From Liriodendron chinense (lineage: Eukaryota; Streptophyta; Magnoliopsida; Magnoliales; Magnoliaceae), in contig ML058552.1 in assembly GCA_003013855.2 (NCBI GenBank), positions 992,001-1,056,000 on the forward strand: a stretch of DNA of 64,000 nucleotides, in the 5' to 3' direction. Below are positions 45,658 to 57,580 of this stretch, in pieces. Position numbers and translations under genes: made by a program. The notes beneath the pieces were generated by a model, which was given only the letters and a program-made list of their open reading frames with translations, ran no database searches and had not been told where the DNA came from. Positions within the stretch are counted from its first letter, which is position 1; each line of letters starts with the position of its first letter.

Positions 45658-48655
45658 GTGATACCATATCTCTTCATCAAAGCCTCGAAAGGTCTGTTAC
45701 AGAAGTGTGTACCCCTATCACTGATAATGGCTCGAGGCGTCCCAAATCTTGATAGAATATTCTCTTTTAGAAATCGTAGAACCGTTTTGTGATCATTGGT
45801 TCTACACGGGATTGCCTCAACCCATTTGGAGACATAATCGACAGCCAATAGGATATACAGATATCCAAATGAGGAAGGGAATGGTCCCATGAAATCGATG
45901 CCCCAACAGTCGGAAACTTCGATGATCAATATCGGATTTAAAGGAATCATATTTCTACGGGAGATTCCTCCCAACTTCTGACAACGGTCATATGCTTTGC
46001 AAAAAACATGGGTGTCCTTGAATATTGAAGGCCAGTAGAAACCGCACTGGAGAATCTTGGCAGCAGTTTTCTTAGAAGAGAAATGACCACCACATGCATA
46101 AGAATGGCAAAAGGAGATGACACTGGTTTGTTCATTATCTGGAACACACCTCCTTATGATCTGATCTGGGTAGTATTTGAACAAATACGGATCATCCCAG
46201 AAAAAGTTGCGTACCTCTGTGAAAAATTTCCTTTTATCTTGTGGGGTCCAATGACTCCTAATTTTCCTACAGCAAGATAGTTAACAATGTCAGCAAACCA
46301 AGGTTGGCAAGAGACTTCAAACAACTGTTCATCAGGGAAAGTGTCCTTTATCGGTGTCGTCTCTACGAAATCAGAGAGTACTAGGCGAGACAAGTGATCA
46401 GCCACTACGTTTTCTACTCCCTTTTTATTTCGGATTTCAAGGTCGAATTCTTGGAGCAAAAGGATCCATCTGAGCAAGCGAGGCTTAGCATCTTTCTTAG
46501 AAAGAAGATACTTGAGAGCCTCATGATCAGTGAAAATCACAATTTTGGACCCAATCAAGTAGGACTTGAACTTGTCAAGTGCAAAGACTACGGCAAGGAG
46601 TTCCTTTTCCGTAGTAGAGTAGTTTACTCGCGCACTGTTCAAGCTTCTACTTGCGTAGTATATAACATAGGGCTTCTTATCTCTTCTTTGCCCTAAAACC
46701 GCCCCAATAGCGTAGTCACTTGCATCACACATGATTTCAAAAGGTATAGTCCAATCGGGTGGTTGCATTCTCGGTGCGCTGGTCAACATGCCTTTAAGCT
46801 TGGTGAAAGCTTCTTGGCAGTCATTGGTCCACTCGAATGGAGCATCCTTTTGCAGGAGATTGCATAATGGACGAGAAATATGATTGAAGTCCTTTATAAA
46901 TCTCCTATAGAATCCTGCATGACCCAGAAAAGAACGAATGTTTCGTACACTTATGGGGGCTGGTAGGTTGGCAATTAAGTCAATCTTTGCCTTGTCTACT
47001 TCTATTCCGTTGGACGAAATATTATGTCCAAGAACAATTCCCTTTTGAACCATAAAATGACACTTTTTCCAATTCAAAACAAGATTCTTTTCTTCACACC
47101 TTGTCAAGACCAATTGTAAATGGTTCAAACATTCATCAAAGGAACAACCAAATACCGAGAAGTCGTCCATGAAGACTTCCAAGAAATGTCCAACCATGTC
47201 AGAGAAAATGCTGAGCATGCATCTCTGAAAAGTGGCAGGAGCATTACACAGTCCGAAAGGCATCCTTTTGTACGCAAAGATGCCAAATGGACAAGTGAAT
47301 GTGGTTTTCTCTTGATCTTCTAGGGCAATCTCTATTTGGTTGTATCCAGAGTACCCATCTAGGAAACAGTAATAGGAGTGACCAGCTAACCTCTCTAACA
47401 TTTGATCAATGAATGGTAAAGGAAAGTGGTCCTTCCTAGTATCAGTATTCAGTTTCATATAGTCGATACACATTCTCCAACCAGTAGTGACTCTAGTTAG
47501 TACCAACTCATTGTCTGCATTAGCAACTATGGTAACTCTAGATTTTTTGGGTACCACTTGGGTTGGACTTACCCATTGGCTATCTGAAATAGGGTAGATG
47601 ATACCCACATCCAATAGCTTGAGGACCTCGGCTCTAACCACTTCAGTCATGTTTGGATTCAATCTCCTTTGTGGTTGTCTAGAGGGTTTAGCATTCTCCT
47701 CGAGGTGTATCCTATGGGTACAAATCAGGGGATCAATTCCCTTGATGTCAGCAATTGTCCAACCTATGGCATCCTTGTGTTCCTTGAGAACATTGATCAA
47801 TTTGTCCTCTTGGTCGTTATCAAGGTGAGATGAAATAACCATAGGAAAAGTATTGCCTTGACCCAAGTATGTATATTTCAGTTCCAAAGGTAATGGCTTC
47901 AGGTCTAGCTTTGGTGCTTCAATTCTTGATGGTAGAGGTCGTGAATCATTTAGAGAGAGTTTTTTAAAATGAGGCATCCACTGGTTTGTATCATGCACAA
48001 GGGTGGATTCTAACAATCCATTCACCACTTCCAAAATTGTCTCATCATCAGAATCAGCAAAGTGGGCTAGACATGCTTCAAAGGGTTCGGACAGAGAGGT
48101 TAGAAGGAATTCTTCTTCCATGAGGGTATCGATCAGGTTGGCCTCATGGATCTCATCATCATTCCCTTATTGTTTACACATGTTGAAAACATTTAGCTCT
48201 AACTTCATATTGCCAAATGAAAACTTCACGACCCCATTCCTGCAATTGATCACAGCATTGGAAGTTGCTAGGAATGGTCGGCCAAGAATAACAGGTATCT
48301 GGGTGCTAACATTTGCTACAGGTTGGGTATCCAAGACGATGAAGTCTACTGGGAAGTAGAATTTGTCGACTTGTACCAACACATCTTCCACTACTACTCT
48401 CGGTATCCGTACAGATCGATCGGTAAGTTGCAAGGTGGTCCTGGTGGGTTTCAATTCACCGAGTCCCAGTTGTTCGTACACCAAGAAGGGTATAAGATTA
48501 ACACTCGCCCCCAAGTCAAGAAGTGCTTGTTCGACCCGAAAGTTTCCTATTATGCAAGTAATAGTAGGACTTCCTGGATCTTTGTATTTTGGGGGAGAGG
48601 TTTGGTTAATGATAGCACTAACCTGTTCAGTCAAAACGGCTTTCTTTTGTACATT
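45658..48655 (-). pseudogene. B1 pol: protease, RT, RNase H, integrase N-terminal part (broken)
   Basis: On the minus strand: protease DLGASVNLIPFLVYEQLGL (about 48,480-48,530); RT with FLDGYSGYNQIEI and FMDDFSVF; RNase H with MCDASDYAIGAVLGQ and TDHEAL; integrase finger and the first two catalytic Asp (GIDFMGPFPSSFG and DRGTHFCNRP). It ends at KRYGIT where A1 is inserted, and resumes at 35,254. TAA 48,167-48,169 and a frameshift near 46,250 break it. A further shift near 48,660 separates it from gag. The 655-aa open stretch 46,154-48,121 is the best preserved pol segment in the window. Confidence 0.94.
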
Positions 48656-48659
48656 GAAC

Positions 48660-50423
48660 TTACTGCTTAATAGTAGAAAGATCTTTCAGAAACTTGGCAT
48701 ATAAAGGTATTTTCTTGATTGCATCCAACAAGGGTATGTTGATTTTCACTTGTTTAAAAACTTCCAAGACATCTTGAGCTTTAACCATTGCTTTAGATGA
48801 GAGTAGGCATTGGGGAAACGGGACCACCGGTTTGAAAACATGCTCTATCTCAGGTTGATCATCACTAGATCTGTCATCACTCTTCGATTTAGATGATTCC
48901 TTAAGTTTATCAACTGTCCTAGGAATTTCTTTTTCAATTACCTTACCACTTCTTAGGGTGGTGACAGATTTAGCGTGCTCAACATGAGGGTTGGAAGAAC
49001 CTGAATCATTCACCTCATACTGTCCCCTCGGGTTAGGTTGAGGTTGGGCCGGAAAGGTCCCTCGCTCCCTAACATTCTGGCATGATTCGAGTCCAATCAG
49101 GCGAGATTCGAATCTTTCCATTGAAGTTTTAAGCTCTTGGAGGGTTTGCATGATGCTCTGATTGATTTGATTTTGCATGGTGTCCTCCGGAGTCTTCCTT
49201 TGTGGGGGCACATAAGGAGTACTAGTGGAAGGCACTTGAGGATTATTCCCAGCATTGGCTGTCGGTCCGTTTCTCCAACTGAAGTTTGGATGGTTCCGCC
49301 AATTAGGATTATACGTGTTTGACAATGGGGCATTAAAAGGTCTTTGATAAATATTCATGGCATTGGCTTGTTCGTGCAACACTTCTTGGAGAGCTGGGAT
49401 TGTAGGACAACACTTAGTAATGTGTGCATCACTCTTACAAATGTCACAAACACTTTCAGTCTCCCTGGTTTTAATAGCGTTGACCTTCCTTAATTTCATG
49501 GCTTCTATTTTACGTGTGAGCTCTGCTATCTTTGCATTGACATCGTCATCCTCGGTTAAAAGATAAACATCTCTTTTTTCATTGGGCCCAGGCTTAGTCT
49601 TAGCGGGTTTGTCAGATGTGTCCCAAGATTGGGAATTTTCTGCTAAGAAGTCAAAGTATTCCATAGCCTCATCAGAACCTTTGCTCATAAACTCCCCATT
49701 ACACATCATTTCTATGAATTGGCGCATGACTGGGCTCAATCCATTATAGAAGGAGCCAACCAAGCGCCATGTTTCGTAGCCATGATGTGGGTAGGCAAGT
49801 AAGAGTTCCTTGAAACGTTCCCAACACTGAAAAAAAGTTTCATTCTCCTTTTGGGAGAAATTCATTATATCTCGTTTCAAGGTGTTGGTCTTATGAATAG
49901 GGAAAAACTTTTTAAGAAATTCCCTAGTCATTTCTTGCCATGTCCCTATGGTTCTGGGCCTTAAGGAGTGCAACCAAGACTTGGCCTTCTCCTTCAAAGA
50001 AAAATGAAATAGTTTTAACCTAACCACGTCATCAGAAACGTTGTCGTAATGCAAAGTAGCGATTACTTCATCAAATTCCCTCAAATGTAAATAGGGACTT
50101 TCAGTGTCGAGTCCATGAAATTTAGGAAGTAACTGTATCACTTCAGGTTTGAAATCAATGTTGCCCGCATTCACCAGAAAAACCATACAAGAAGGAGTAC
50201 TCGTTCTTGCAGGTTGCAAGTAATCACGTAAACTCCTAAATGGTGGCTCATTGTGTACTTCATTCTCATCTTGATCATATTCGTTTTCATTCTCGGCCAT
50301 GTTTATGGTTAATTCACAAGTATCAGGAAGTTTTCTAACACAGTGATTGGATAGACCTTCAACCAAAATTCCGTCACTTAGAAGACGTCTTGTGTGATCA
50401 TGAGTCCACTTACGCATAAACAC
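48660..50423 (-). CDS. B1 Gag, 587 aa, open
   Basis: An intact Gag reading frame starting MFMRKWTHDHTRRLL. SLRDYLQPARTSTPSCMV and VIQLLPKFHGLDTE lie in the N-terminal third. FFQCWERFKELLLAYPHHGY and MRQFIEMMCNGEFM lie in the capsid part, and a CCHC knuckle CDICKSDAHITKCC follows. The C-terminal part has Asn/Pro-rich sequence (NPNWRNHPNFSWRNGPTAN) and a HVEHAKSVTTLRSGK block. Gag forms the cytoplasmic particle that packages element RNA. It is the only complete Athila Gag here. Downstream the frame shifts before protease, so Gag alone could be made if transcribed. Confidence 0.92.
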   Translation of the reverse strand: MFMRKWTHDHTRRLLSDGILVEGLSNHCVRKLPDTCELTINMAENENEYDQDENEVHNEPPFRSLRDYLQPARTSTPSCMVFLVNAGNIDFKPEVIQLLPKFHGLDTESPYLHLREFDEVIATLHYDNVSDDVVRLKLFHFSLKEKAKSWLHSLRPRTIGTWQEMTREFLKKFFPIHKTNTLKRDIMNFSQKENETFFQCWERFKELLLAYPHHGYETWRLVGSFYNGLSPVMRQFIEMMCNGEFMSKGSDEAMEYFDFLAENSQSWDTSDKPAKTKPGPNEKRDVYLLTEDDDVNAKIAELTRKIEAMKLRKVNAIKTRETESVCDICKSDAHITKCCPTIPALQEVLHEQANAMNIYQRPFNAPLSNTYNPNWRNHPNFSWRNGPTANAGNNPQVPSTSTPYVPPQRKTPEDTMQNQINQSIMQTLQELKTSMERFESRLIGLESCQNVRERGTFPAQPQPNPRGQYEVNDSGSSNPHVEHAKSVTTLRSGKVIEKEIPRTVDKLKESSKSKSDDRSSDDQPEIEHVFKPVVPFPQCLLSSKAMVKAQDVLEVFKQVKINIPLLDAIKKIPLYAKFLKDLSTIKQ

Positions 50424-50574
50424 TAAAAAAGGACATAAGGGAAGAGGTTACCCGGAAAGAAGAACACTTGGCTATGAGCAATTCCTGAGAGCAACAAAAT
50501 AAAAGAAGTTAGTATACTATTGACAATATATATACATAAACCAATTCCAAAAATACTCTTAAACCGATGCCAAG

Positions 50575-50592
50575 TCCCCGGCAGTGGCGCCA
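50575..50592 (-). other. B1 primer-binding site
   Basis: On the minus strand TGGCGCCACTGCCGGGGA, close to the tRNA-Asp primer site of A1 but with two changes in the middle. It lies seven bases from the LTR end. Confidence 0.85.
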
Positions 50593-50598
50593 AAAACT

Positions 50599-53500
50599 TG
50601 CTACAACCCGACGATTGCACACCCAAGTGCAGGTAGCGAAGTGGTAAAATACTTGGTAAGACCGAGGTCGATCCACAGGGATTGGGGTTAAGAACACTTA
50701 GAGGAATTAGTTTAGGTGAGTGAGATGAAATCTGGTTTAATCCACAAGAGTGGAGCAAGTTGTGTGTGGTGAAAGACAAAAATAGAAAAGGGGCTAAGGC
50801 ATTAGAGATCCACATTTGTTTCATCCACAAGGTTTGATTCAATGGTCCAACTATAACTCAACTGGAATCGAATAAAGATCCGTTCCAATCGGAAGATAAA
50901 ACGGTTAAACTACTTGCATATTTCATAAAAGATGGTGATCTAAACCGATTGATTTGACTATGAAGCACTCGTTAGTTGATCACAGGGAATTCCAAGCATC
51001 CACTGTGCCCGGAGTCGACAATGGATCAAGGAATTGTACAGATCAACAACTTTGTCAATTAGTCAACTGATAAGATCACAATTCATACGATCAAATGCAT
51101 ACTTACAAGATAGGAGGCTTTGATTGACCGATCCAACCGTTAAGATCTCGTCTATCGATCACAGGGAATCCAAAGCATCCAATGTGCCCGGAGTCTACAA
51201 TGGATCAAGGGATTTTACAGATCGATGACTTTACCTGCACTAGCTCGATGACCGTTGTTGAGCTCTTAATTGTGCAAATTCTAACCCCAATTCATCACTC
51301 ATTATGCATGGTTTTCATAATTTAAAGGCTAATCTAATGCATAGTTTTGTGGTTGTAGGAATGAGAGTTGCTTTGCTCAAATTGATGATGGAAAGAGCTA
51401 CTTTAGAACCTTGGATGAAGACCCAAGGAGGGCTGAAGGAAGAAGGAAGCAAAGAAAGAAGCAAAGAAAGAAGAAAATAGAAGAAAGAAAGGAAGAAAAC
51501 AAGAAGAAAAAGAGACCGACCGGTCTTGACCGGTCGGCCAAGGAAGCCCGACCGGTCTTGACCGGTCGGCCATGCTTGCTGGAGTAATGCCAAAGAGGGC
51601 CAGACCGGTCGTGACCGGTCGGCCAGCCCTGTCCGACCGGTCGTGACCGGTCGGCCATGCAAGTTTCAGATTCCAGATTCTAAAACAGCAATGTATTCCC
51701 GTACCTGGTTTTTCAGACCATATTTCTGGGCCCATATTAATGATATTTGGAAATCTAACACATCCATGTCGAAGAGGAGCTCGACGTCGAACTAACCCAA
51801 GTAGTTTCGTGTCGATCGGAGCTACGGATTGATCGTGGTGGCCAAAACAATACGAACTGTCCAGAAAGTTCCAGATTTCGCTGTTCCACTCTGGGCCGGT
51901 CCAGGTGGCCCATCATTGAGGATATGAAAAATCTACTTTGACCATCTTTTAGACCACATCCATATATGAATAAACACAAAGTTTCAGATCAAAAGGATGT
52001 GTGGTTTGATCGTACCGGTTGAAGAAAGATGGACCATCCAGAAAGCTCCAACTGTGCAGAGTTTATAAAAGCCCTAATTGTTCTAATTTTCGGACCACAT
52101 TTTGGGATCATTTTGGACAATCTAATCCATCTATCATGTAGAGGAGGAAGTTTTCTACTAATGTTCCAAATTTGGGATCAATCCGACGTCTGTACACTCC
52201 GGAGTGTTGGAAGCAAGATGACTGGTTCTGAAGGTACCCGAAGTGCGCGATTTTGAGAGGCGGTGGGTGATGTGATTGGTGGGCCCATTCAGAGGACAAT
52301 CTTGGAAATCTAAATCATCTATGAGGAATATCACATTACAAGGAAGCTACAAATCAAATTTGAAGGCAATCCGACCATTGGTTAAGCCGTACCAAGCGAA
52401 ACAAATTCTGCTATGTTGCTGTATTATTGCTGCACTATAAAAGGAAGTGCTCTCTTCTATTCCAGGGCAAGCAAGGACGTGGGGAGCAAGGAGTTCAAGT
52501 CATAGGAGGCTTCCTAGCCTCCTCCAGCTAGTTTTTCTTCCTTTTCTTAGTTCTAGTTTTATTTTTAATATGCTTTTCATTAGCTAATCTCTTAGCTAGA
52601 GCTAAGAGGTGAACCTTATAGTTTTCTTAGATTGTTTAATTCGTTTTATTGGTTTTAAGTTTGGAATTCATGATTATGAACTATGGTTTGAAGTCTATAC
52701 AAGTTTTTAAGTAATTTTTCTTAGTCTTGTGATGACTCATGGATATTTAGGAGAATTACTTAATTGCTTAATTGGTTTGTGACGGTCTAGACCTGTATGA
52801 TCCGAGGAATCGGAGTGCACTCTAGTACTATGTTCTTCATAAAGGAACTTCCTACCAAAGTTCCACTTTTCTGATTTTTCTGTAATGTGTATGGACTGTG
52901 CATGTGATTTGAATCCAGTTCAAATCCTGATCTAGCCTTGTCTTGTGACAGGACTTGAGGATGGTTATGATTGTGAACTAGACCTTTTGGAAAGGGGAAT
53001 GACCTATGCAATTGAGCATGCTCAGATCAGCCTGCATTGAGTGAATCTTATGCATAGAACTTACATATTACAGATTGTTTGGTTTAACAGCTCTATCATC
53101 CGACTAGATAGACTTGAATGTCGATTCTAGTTGAGAGAAAGTGAGAAACCATAGCGAATTATGCATCTAAGGAGAGCTATAAGTGGATCCTTGATGCTCT
53201 AGTTATCTTTCCATTATCAGATTTTCTATTTTATGTTCAAAACCTAATTTCACAAACCTCTTAAGATTCTAGTTATTAGGATAATTTAAATTGTTTACTT
53301 CCTTCCCTATGGATCGACCTCGGTCTTACCGAGATTATTACTACATCGCAACCCTACACTTGGGGAAGCAAACAGCCGTAGGGAATCCAAAGCATCCAAC
53401 GTGCCCAGAGTCGACGATGGATCAAGGGACTTTATCGATCATGAACTAGCTAATTGGTGTGCAAGGGATCCCAAGCATCCAACGTGCCCGGAGTCGACGA

Positions 53501-53974
53501 TGGATCAAGGGGCTTGCACAACAATAGCGTCTGCAGAGGTGGATAACTGAACCAATCAACCAAAGAGAACTCCAACATTTACACCACATTGTTGAACCAA
53601 AAGAACCAAAGCTTGCAAATTTCTTCAAAGGCTTCACCCCTAGCCTTAGCTAGAGGTTTAGCCAACCATGATACAATGGAAGACTAAAACTCACTGAGAA
53701 AGAAAATTCTACACTACTCTACACTACAAAAGAAAGAAAGAAAACTAAAGAAGAGAAGAGAGGAGTTATAGAGAATGGGATGATTAAAATGAGGAGGAGA
53801 GGCCTCCTTTTATAGACTTTTGAGAGGCTCTCAAGCCTCCTCCCAATCCTAGGTGGCACCCAATCCTAGGTGGCACTCCATGTGTTGGGAAGAGAGAAGG
53901 AGAGATAGAGAGAGAGAGATGTGTTAGGAAGAGAGCAAGAGAGAGAGAGAGAGAGACATGTGTTGGGAAGAGAG

Positions 53975-54008
<34 letters not shown>

Positions 54009-55494
54009 CCTCTCTTGGTTGCACATGAGAAAGGGAGTTGCTGGAGTTGGTGGCAGAGTCGGTTGGATGCATGATCAACAGCTGGATCAACAATTGAGGG
54101 TGGAATGGTGGAGATGAAGAGCTGCTTCAACTGATGGAGGGGGGTCCAGATTGCTGAAGGTGGTCTGATCTCCATGGCTGCTGAATGGACGAGATTTGGA
54201 CCAGGGACGGTGACGCTGGACCATAAATTGATGTGGTCCTCCTTTGGACGGCGGAGATGCAAGAAGGCTGCAGGTATATGGAGTGCTGTGGATGGTGGAT
54301 GATGTGGTCCACTGAACGTTGAAGACGGCCCTGCGGGATGGATAGCTTGCAATGTCAGCTTGCAGAGAAGCAACTGTTGTTGCTTGGACAGTTGATGAGC
54401 TGCTGCTGCTCCTTGTGCAGATGGTGGTGGATGGAGAAAACTGTTCATTGCTGGACGTTGAAGTATGCTAGAGTTGCAGCACTGCTGCTGCACGTGTGAA
54501 GCTGGACGTTGGAGCTTTGATGGATGGCTGGGATGAAGATGCTGAGGAGAGTTGCTGATGCTGGTGTGAGGTGGGGTCCACCATAGATGGCTGCTGCTGG
54601 ATGCCATCTACTGCACGTGTGAGAGGAAGATGGAGCGGTCCACCTGCTGGATGTTGAAGCTGGAGCAGATGAACGACTACTGCCTCTGCTGGGTGTTGAT
54701 GCACGTGTGAAGGTGGATGATCCACCTGATGGACGGCTCGATTGAAAGGGAAGCTATTGCTGAAGCTTGGATGTCCAACCCTGGTAGACGATTGCAAATG
54801 GATAGTGATTGAGGTGGGTCTGCCCTCAATGGACAGCCAGATTTTTGGGCTGCTTTGTGGCTCACCTTGTTGATCTGGCACGTGTGAGGCTTGGACGTCC
54901 ATCAGCTGTCCATGGTGATGCACGTGTGATGAGGAAGGATGCCCAGGTCTTGGTGATGCACACGTGTGGAGCTGAAGAACCATTGGATGGCTAGATGGTT
55001 TGGTCTGGTCGGTGGCTAATATGGATGGATGATGTGTTGCAGCTTCCTTGGACGGCTGAGATGAAATGGACGTCCATGTGATGGCTGGATGGACGGTTGG
55101 GATTGTTGATCATGCATGATGGATGGTGGAGACATCCTTCACTTGTCGGTTGATGTACGGTTGATCCACATGTGGCCATCTAATCTTGATCATTCAAACT
55201 TGCGTGCTTGCCTAATCACCAGAACCTAGATTTCCAAATGAGCAGATGTGGTGCGGTCCATTGTAGCATGTGATCCATCATTTGACCTTTTCGGTTTAGT
55301 TTCCTTCAAGACTATCGCACACCTGATCTTGATCACTTTTACGTCCGAAAATGCCCTAATTGGCTTGGATCTTGTCCAACCTCTCCTGAACACCTGAAGA
55401 CAGAAAATTAACCTAATGAGGGATAATTAACCAGAAAAACAATGATATTGCTCTTAACAACCAGGGTTAATTATACAATATTAGGTACTTATCA
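50599..55494 (-). repeat. B1 5' LTR (split by A2)
   Basis: Spans 4896 bp. Removing A2 (2119 bp plus 5-bp TSD) gives 2772 bp, against 2787 bp for the 3' LTR. Its minus-strand TATA box is at 53,806-53,814 and its GA microsatellite at 53,880-54,007. Confidence 0.95.
51256..53374 (+). mobile_element. A2: family A solo LTR, long form
   Basis: A 2119-bp solo LTR from TGTTGAGCTC to GAAGCAAACA, inserted in the B1 5' LTR. The flanks ACCGT (51,251-51,255) and GCCGT (53,375-53,379) form a TSD with one mismatch; the uninterrupted B1 3' LTR reads GACCGTAGGG at this place. It holds four GACCGGTC palindromes (51,512-51,656), a TATA box (52,436-52,444) and the stem-loop (53,319-53,333). About 0.8 kb (51,661-52,430) has no counterpart in the A1 LTR. 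Confidence 0.92.
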
Positions 55495-56699
55495 GAAAGC
55501 TTGCTTGACAGTTCAAATACACAGTTTAACCAGTCGTGACCGGTCGGCCAGCCCAGTCTGACTGGTCCAGACTAGTCGACCATGCGTTCAAACAGCAACT
55601 TTCCTATTTGGGCCCCGATTTTCTCTGTGCACTGCGTAACCTTACGCAATTTCTAGATGATTCCGACGCTGAGGAGCTTCCCCACTATAAAAGGACACCT
55701 AGGGATCGTTCCTAGGGCATCTTAGAAGGGATTGAGCACGGTAGGAGACGATGGAAGTTGATTTCGGAGTTCTACAACTGCTCCTAGTTTGCTTTCTAGT
55801 TTTATGCTTTATTTAGTTGTTTCATGTTTCCTTGGATCATGAATGGCTAAACCTCTTAGCTAGGGCTAAGAGGTGAAGCTTGTAGTGAATCTAAGATGTT
55901 TCAATTCGTTTGATTTAGTTTTAAGTTGGATTTTGATTGAAGAACAATGGTTTAAAGTTTAATTCAAGTACTAAGTAGTTTTTCTTAGTCTTATGATGAC
56001 TCATGGATGTTTGGAAGAATTGCTTGAGTTCTTAATGGTTGTGAACTAGTCTAGACTTGTATGATCTGAGGAATTAGAATACGCTCTAGATTTATGATCT
56101 TCATGTGGGAACTTCTTACCAAAAGTCTACTTTTCTGGAAATTCTGAAGTATATGAGACTGTGTATGTGATTTGAATCAAGTTCAAATCATGATCTAGTT
56201 TTGTCTTGTGACAGGATTTAATGAGGGTTATGATTGTGATCTTAGCCTATTGGAATTGGGACTGACCTATGCAATTGAGTATGCTCGTTCTAGCTTGCAT
56301 TGAGTGAATCATATACATGAATCTTACATATGGCAGATTGATTGTTTTAACTGCTCTATCATCCGACTAAATAGATCTTAATTTCGATTCTAGTTGAGAA
56401 AGTGAGAAACCACAGCGAATTGAGCATCAAGGATTGGTACAAGTGGATCCTTGAACCCCTAGTGCCTTTTAATGAATTGATTACCTTCAGTTTAGTTCAA
56501 AGTTACTATTTGCATCAATCTTCTACAAATTTATTTGTTAGCGTTTCAGTAGAACTATTGGAAGTGTTTTGTGGATTCCTACATAAGTCCCTGTGGATCA
56601 ACCTCGGTCTTACCGAGATTATTACTACATCGCAACCCTACACTTGGGGAAGCGAACAACCGCTCAAAAATATTTACGGGTTCTACCACTCTCCGCTGC

Positions 56700-56707
56700 T
56701 ATAAATA
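56700..56707 (+). promoter_or_regulatory. T1 TATA box
   Basis: TATAAATA in a CTGCTATAAATACCCC context within the right part of the T1 LTR, a good plant core promoter match. Confidence 0.6.
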
Positions 56708-57034
56708 CCCCCCGCCCCTTCTCATTTAAGCATCCCAAAAAATTCAAAAAAATCCCTCAAGTCCCAAAAGAAATCCCCTTAGTTCAAGTTCATCTCCACC
56801 CTTTTAGTCCATTCCTCCACCAAGGAGAGCCCGAGTGAGGAGAGCCTAGCCCTGGTCCAGCCCAGCCTGACCCCGGTCCAAGTCTCCCAAGCCATCCAAG
56901 TCTTGATCTAGCCACTCGAAGCAAACCCTTGCGACACCCTCGTCTATCTAGCTACTCTTTACCAACATCAACTCATTCGCATCTAGCATAAGTGCAACAT
57001 TTACTTTTCTTCCAACCCCCCTGCTTCACTACAA

Positions 57035-57316
57035 GCACTTTGATCATTCGAACACATAGCATGCATCCTGCATAAAGCACTTGTCAGTTTGAGCGTATGC
57101 TCTGGGCTTGCCTATTAACGAAAACCTGCCCATCAGAAACTCTTACTGTTCTGACCTACATTCATGCATCTGCTACTATAAGCACTTTGATTATTCAAAG
57201 ACACAGCATGCATCCCGCATAAAGCACCTGTCAGTTCGAGCGTATGCTCTGGGCTTGCCTGTTAATGGAAACCTGCCCATCAGAAACTCTTACTGTTCAG
57301 ACCTACATTCATGCAT
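57035..57316. repeat. 147-bp tandem duplication in the T1 LTR
   Basis: Two copies sharing GCATGCATCC, GAGCGTATGCTCTGGGCTTG and CAGAAACTCTTACTGTTC, with GCATGCATCC at 57,059 and 57,206. The GAGCGTATGCTC part is an inverted repeat. Confidence 0.85.
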
Positions 57317-57568
57317 CATGTCATCCATGAGAATGTACGAGGATTAAATCAGACTTTCAAGTATTAGTTCGATTCTGTGAAGTAGAGACCATACTTCGGT
57401 ACGGGCAGTGTGTGGGGTGCCTAACCTCTTCCCACCCTATAACCGTGATCCTTTACCTCGAATCTCTAGCCGCAGATTAAAAGGAGTCATTTTAGAAGAA
57501 GGAATCTTCAGATCCCCTTCTCTAACGTTTCTAAGGGGTCTAGCCGATTGTAGATTCAAACTGGCTAG

Positions 57569-57580
57569 TGGTGACTCTGG
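57569..57580 (+). other. T1 primer-binding-site-like sequence
   Basis: TGGTGACTCTGG, about 10 bases after the presumed LTR end, resembles the TGGCGACTCTG primer site (tRNA-Arg type) of Ogre/Tat elements. The extra spacing makes this tentative. Confidence 0.5.

Larger units (their letters stand above)
30454..55494 (-). mobile_element. B1: full-length Athila-like element, family B
   Basis: A minus-strand Ty3/gypsy element bounded by TSD GAAAG (30,449-30,453 and 55,495-55,499). LTRs are 30,454-33,240 (3') and 50,599-55,494 (5', split by A2), with a tRNA-Asp-type primer site, gag, pol and polypurine tract between. Removing the nested A1 and A2 gives about 12.5 kb. gag and pol match Athila (GVIQLLPKFHG in gag, DLGASVNLIP protease, IDFMGPFPSSFG in integrase). 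There is no envelope-like ORF. gag is open, but pol has a stop and two frameshifts, so it is probably inactive. Confidence 0.95.
30074..56658 (+). mobile_element. A3: family A solo LTR, split by B1
   Basis: It starts TGTTGAGCTC at 30,074 and ends GAAGCGAACA at 56,658. The two parts (30,074-30,453 and 55,500-56,658) add to about 1.54 kb, matching the A1 LTR of 1548 bp. The flanks are GCCGC (30,069-30,073) and ACCGC (56,659-56,663), a 5-bp TSD with one mismatch. There is no internal region, so it is a solo LTR. A TATAAAAGG box lies at 55,686-55,694, and copies of the GACCGGTC palindromes lie at about 30,310-30,430 and 55,530-55,580. Confidence 0.88.
29624..57558 (+). mobile_element. T1: Tat/Ogre-like LTR, split by the nest
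   Basis: The left part (29,624-30,073) starts TGTAGACACCCCACC, the usual start of Tat/Ogre-type gypsy LTRs. The right part (56,664-57,558) resumes after the A3 insertion. It has a TATA box, a GGTGCCTAACCTCTTCCCACC block typical of these LTRs, and a GATTCA end followed by a TGGTGACTCTGG primer-site-like sequence. The joined LTR is about 1.35 kb. Only about 200 bp of internal region follows before C1 begins. No second LTR or TSD is available, so the outer limits rest on similarity of the ends only. Confidence 0.7.
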
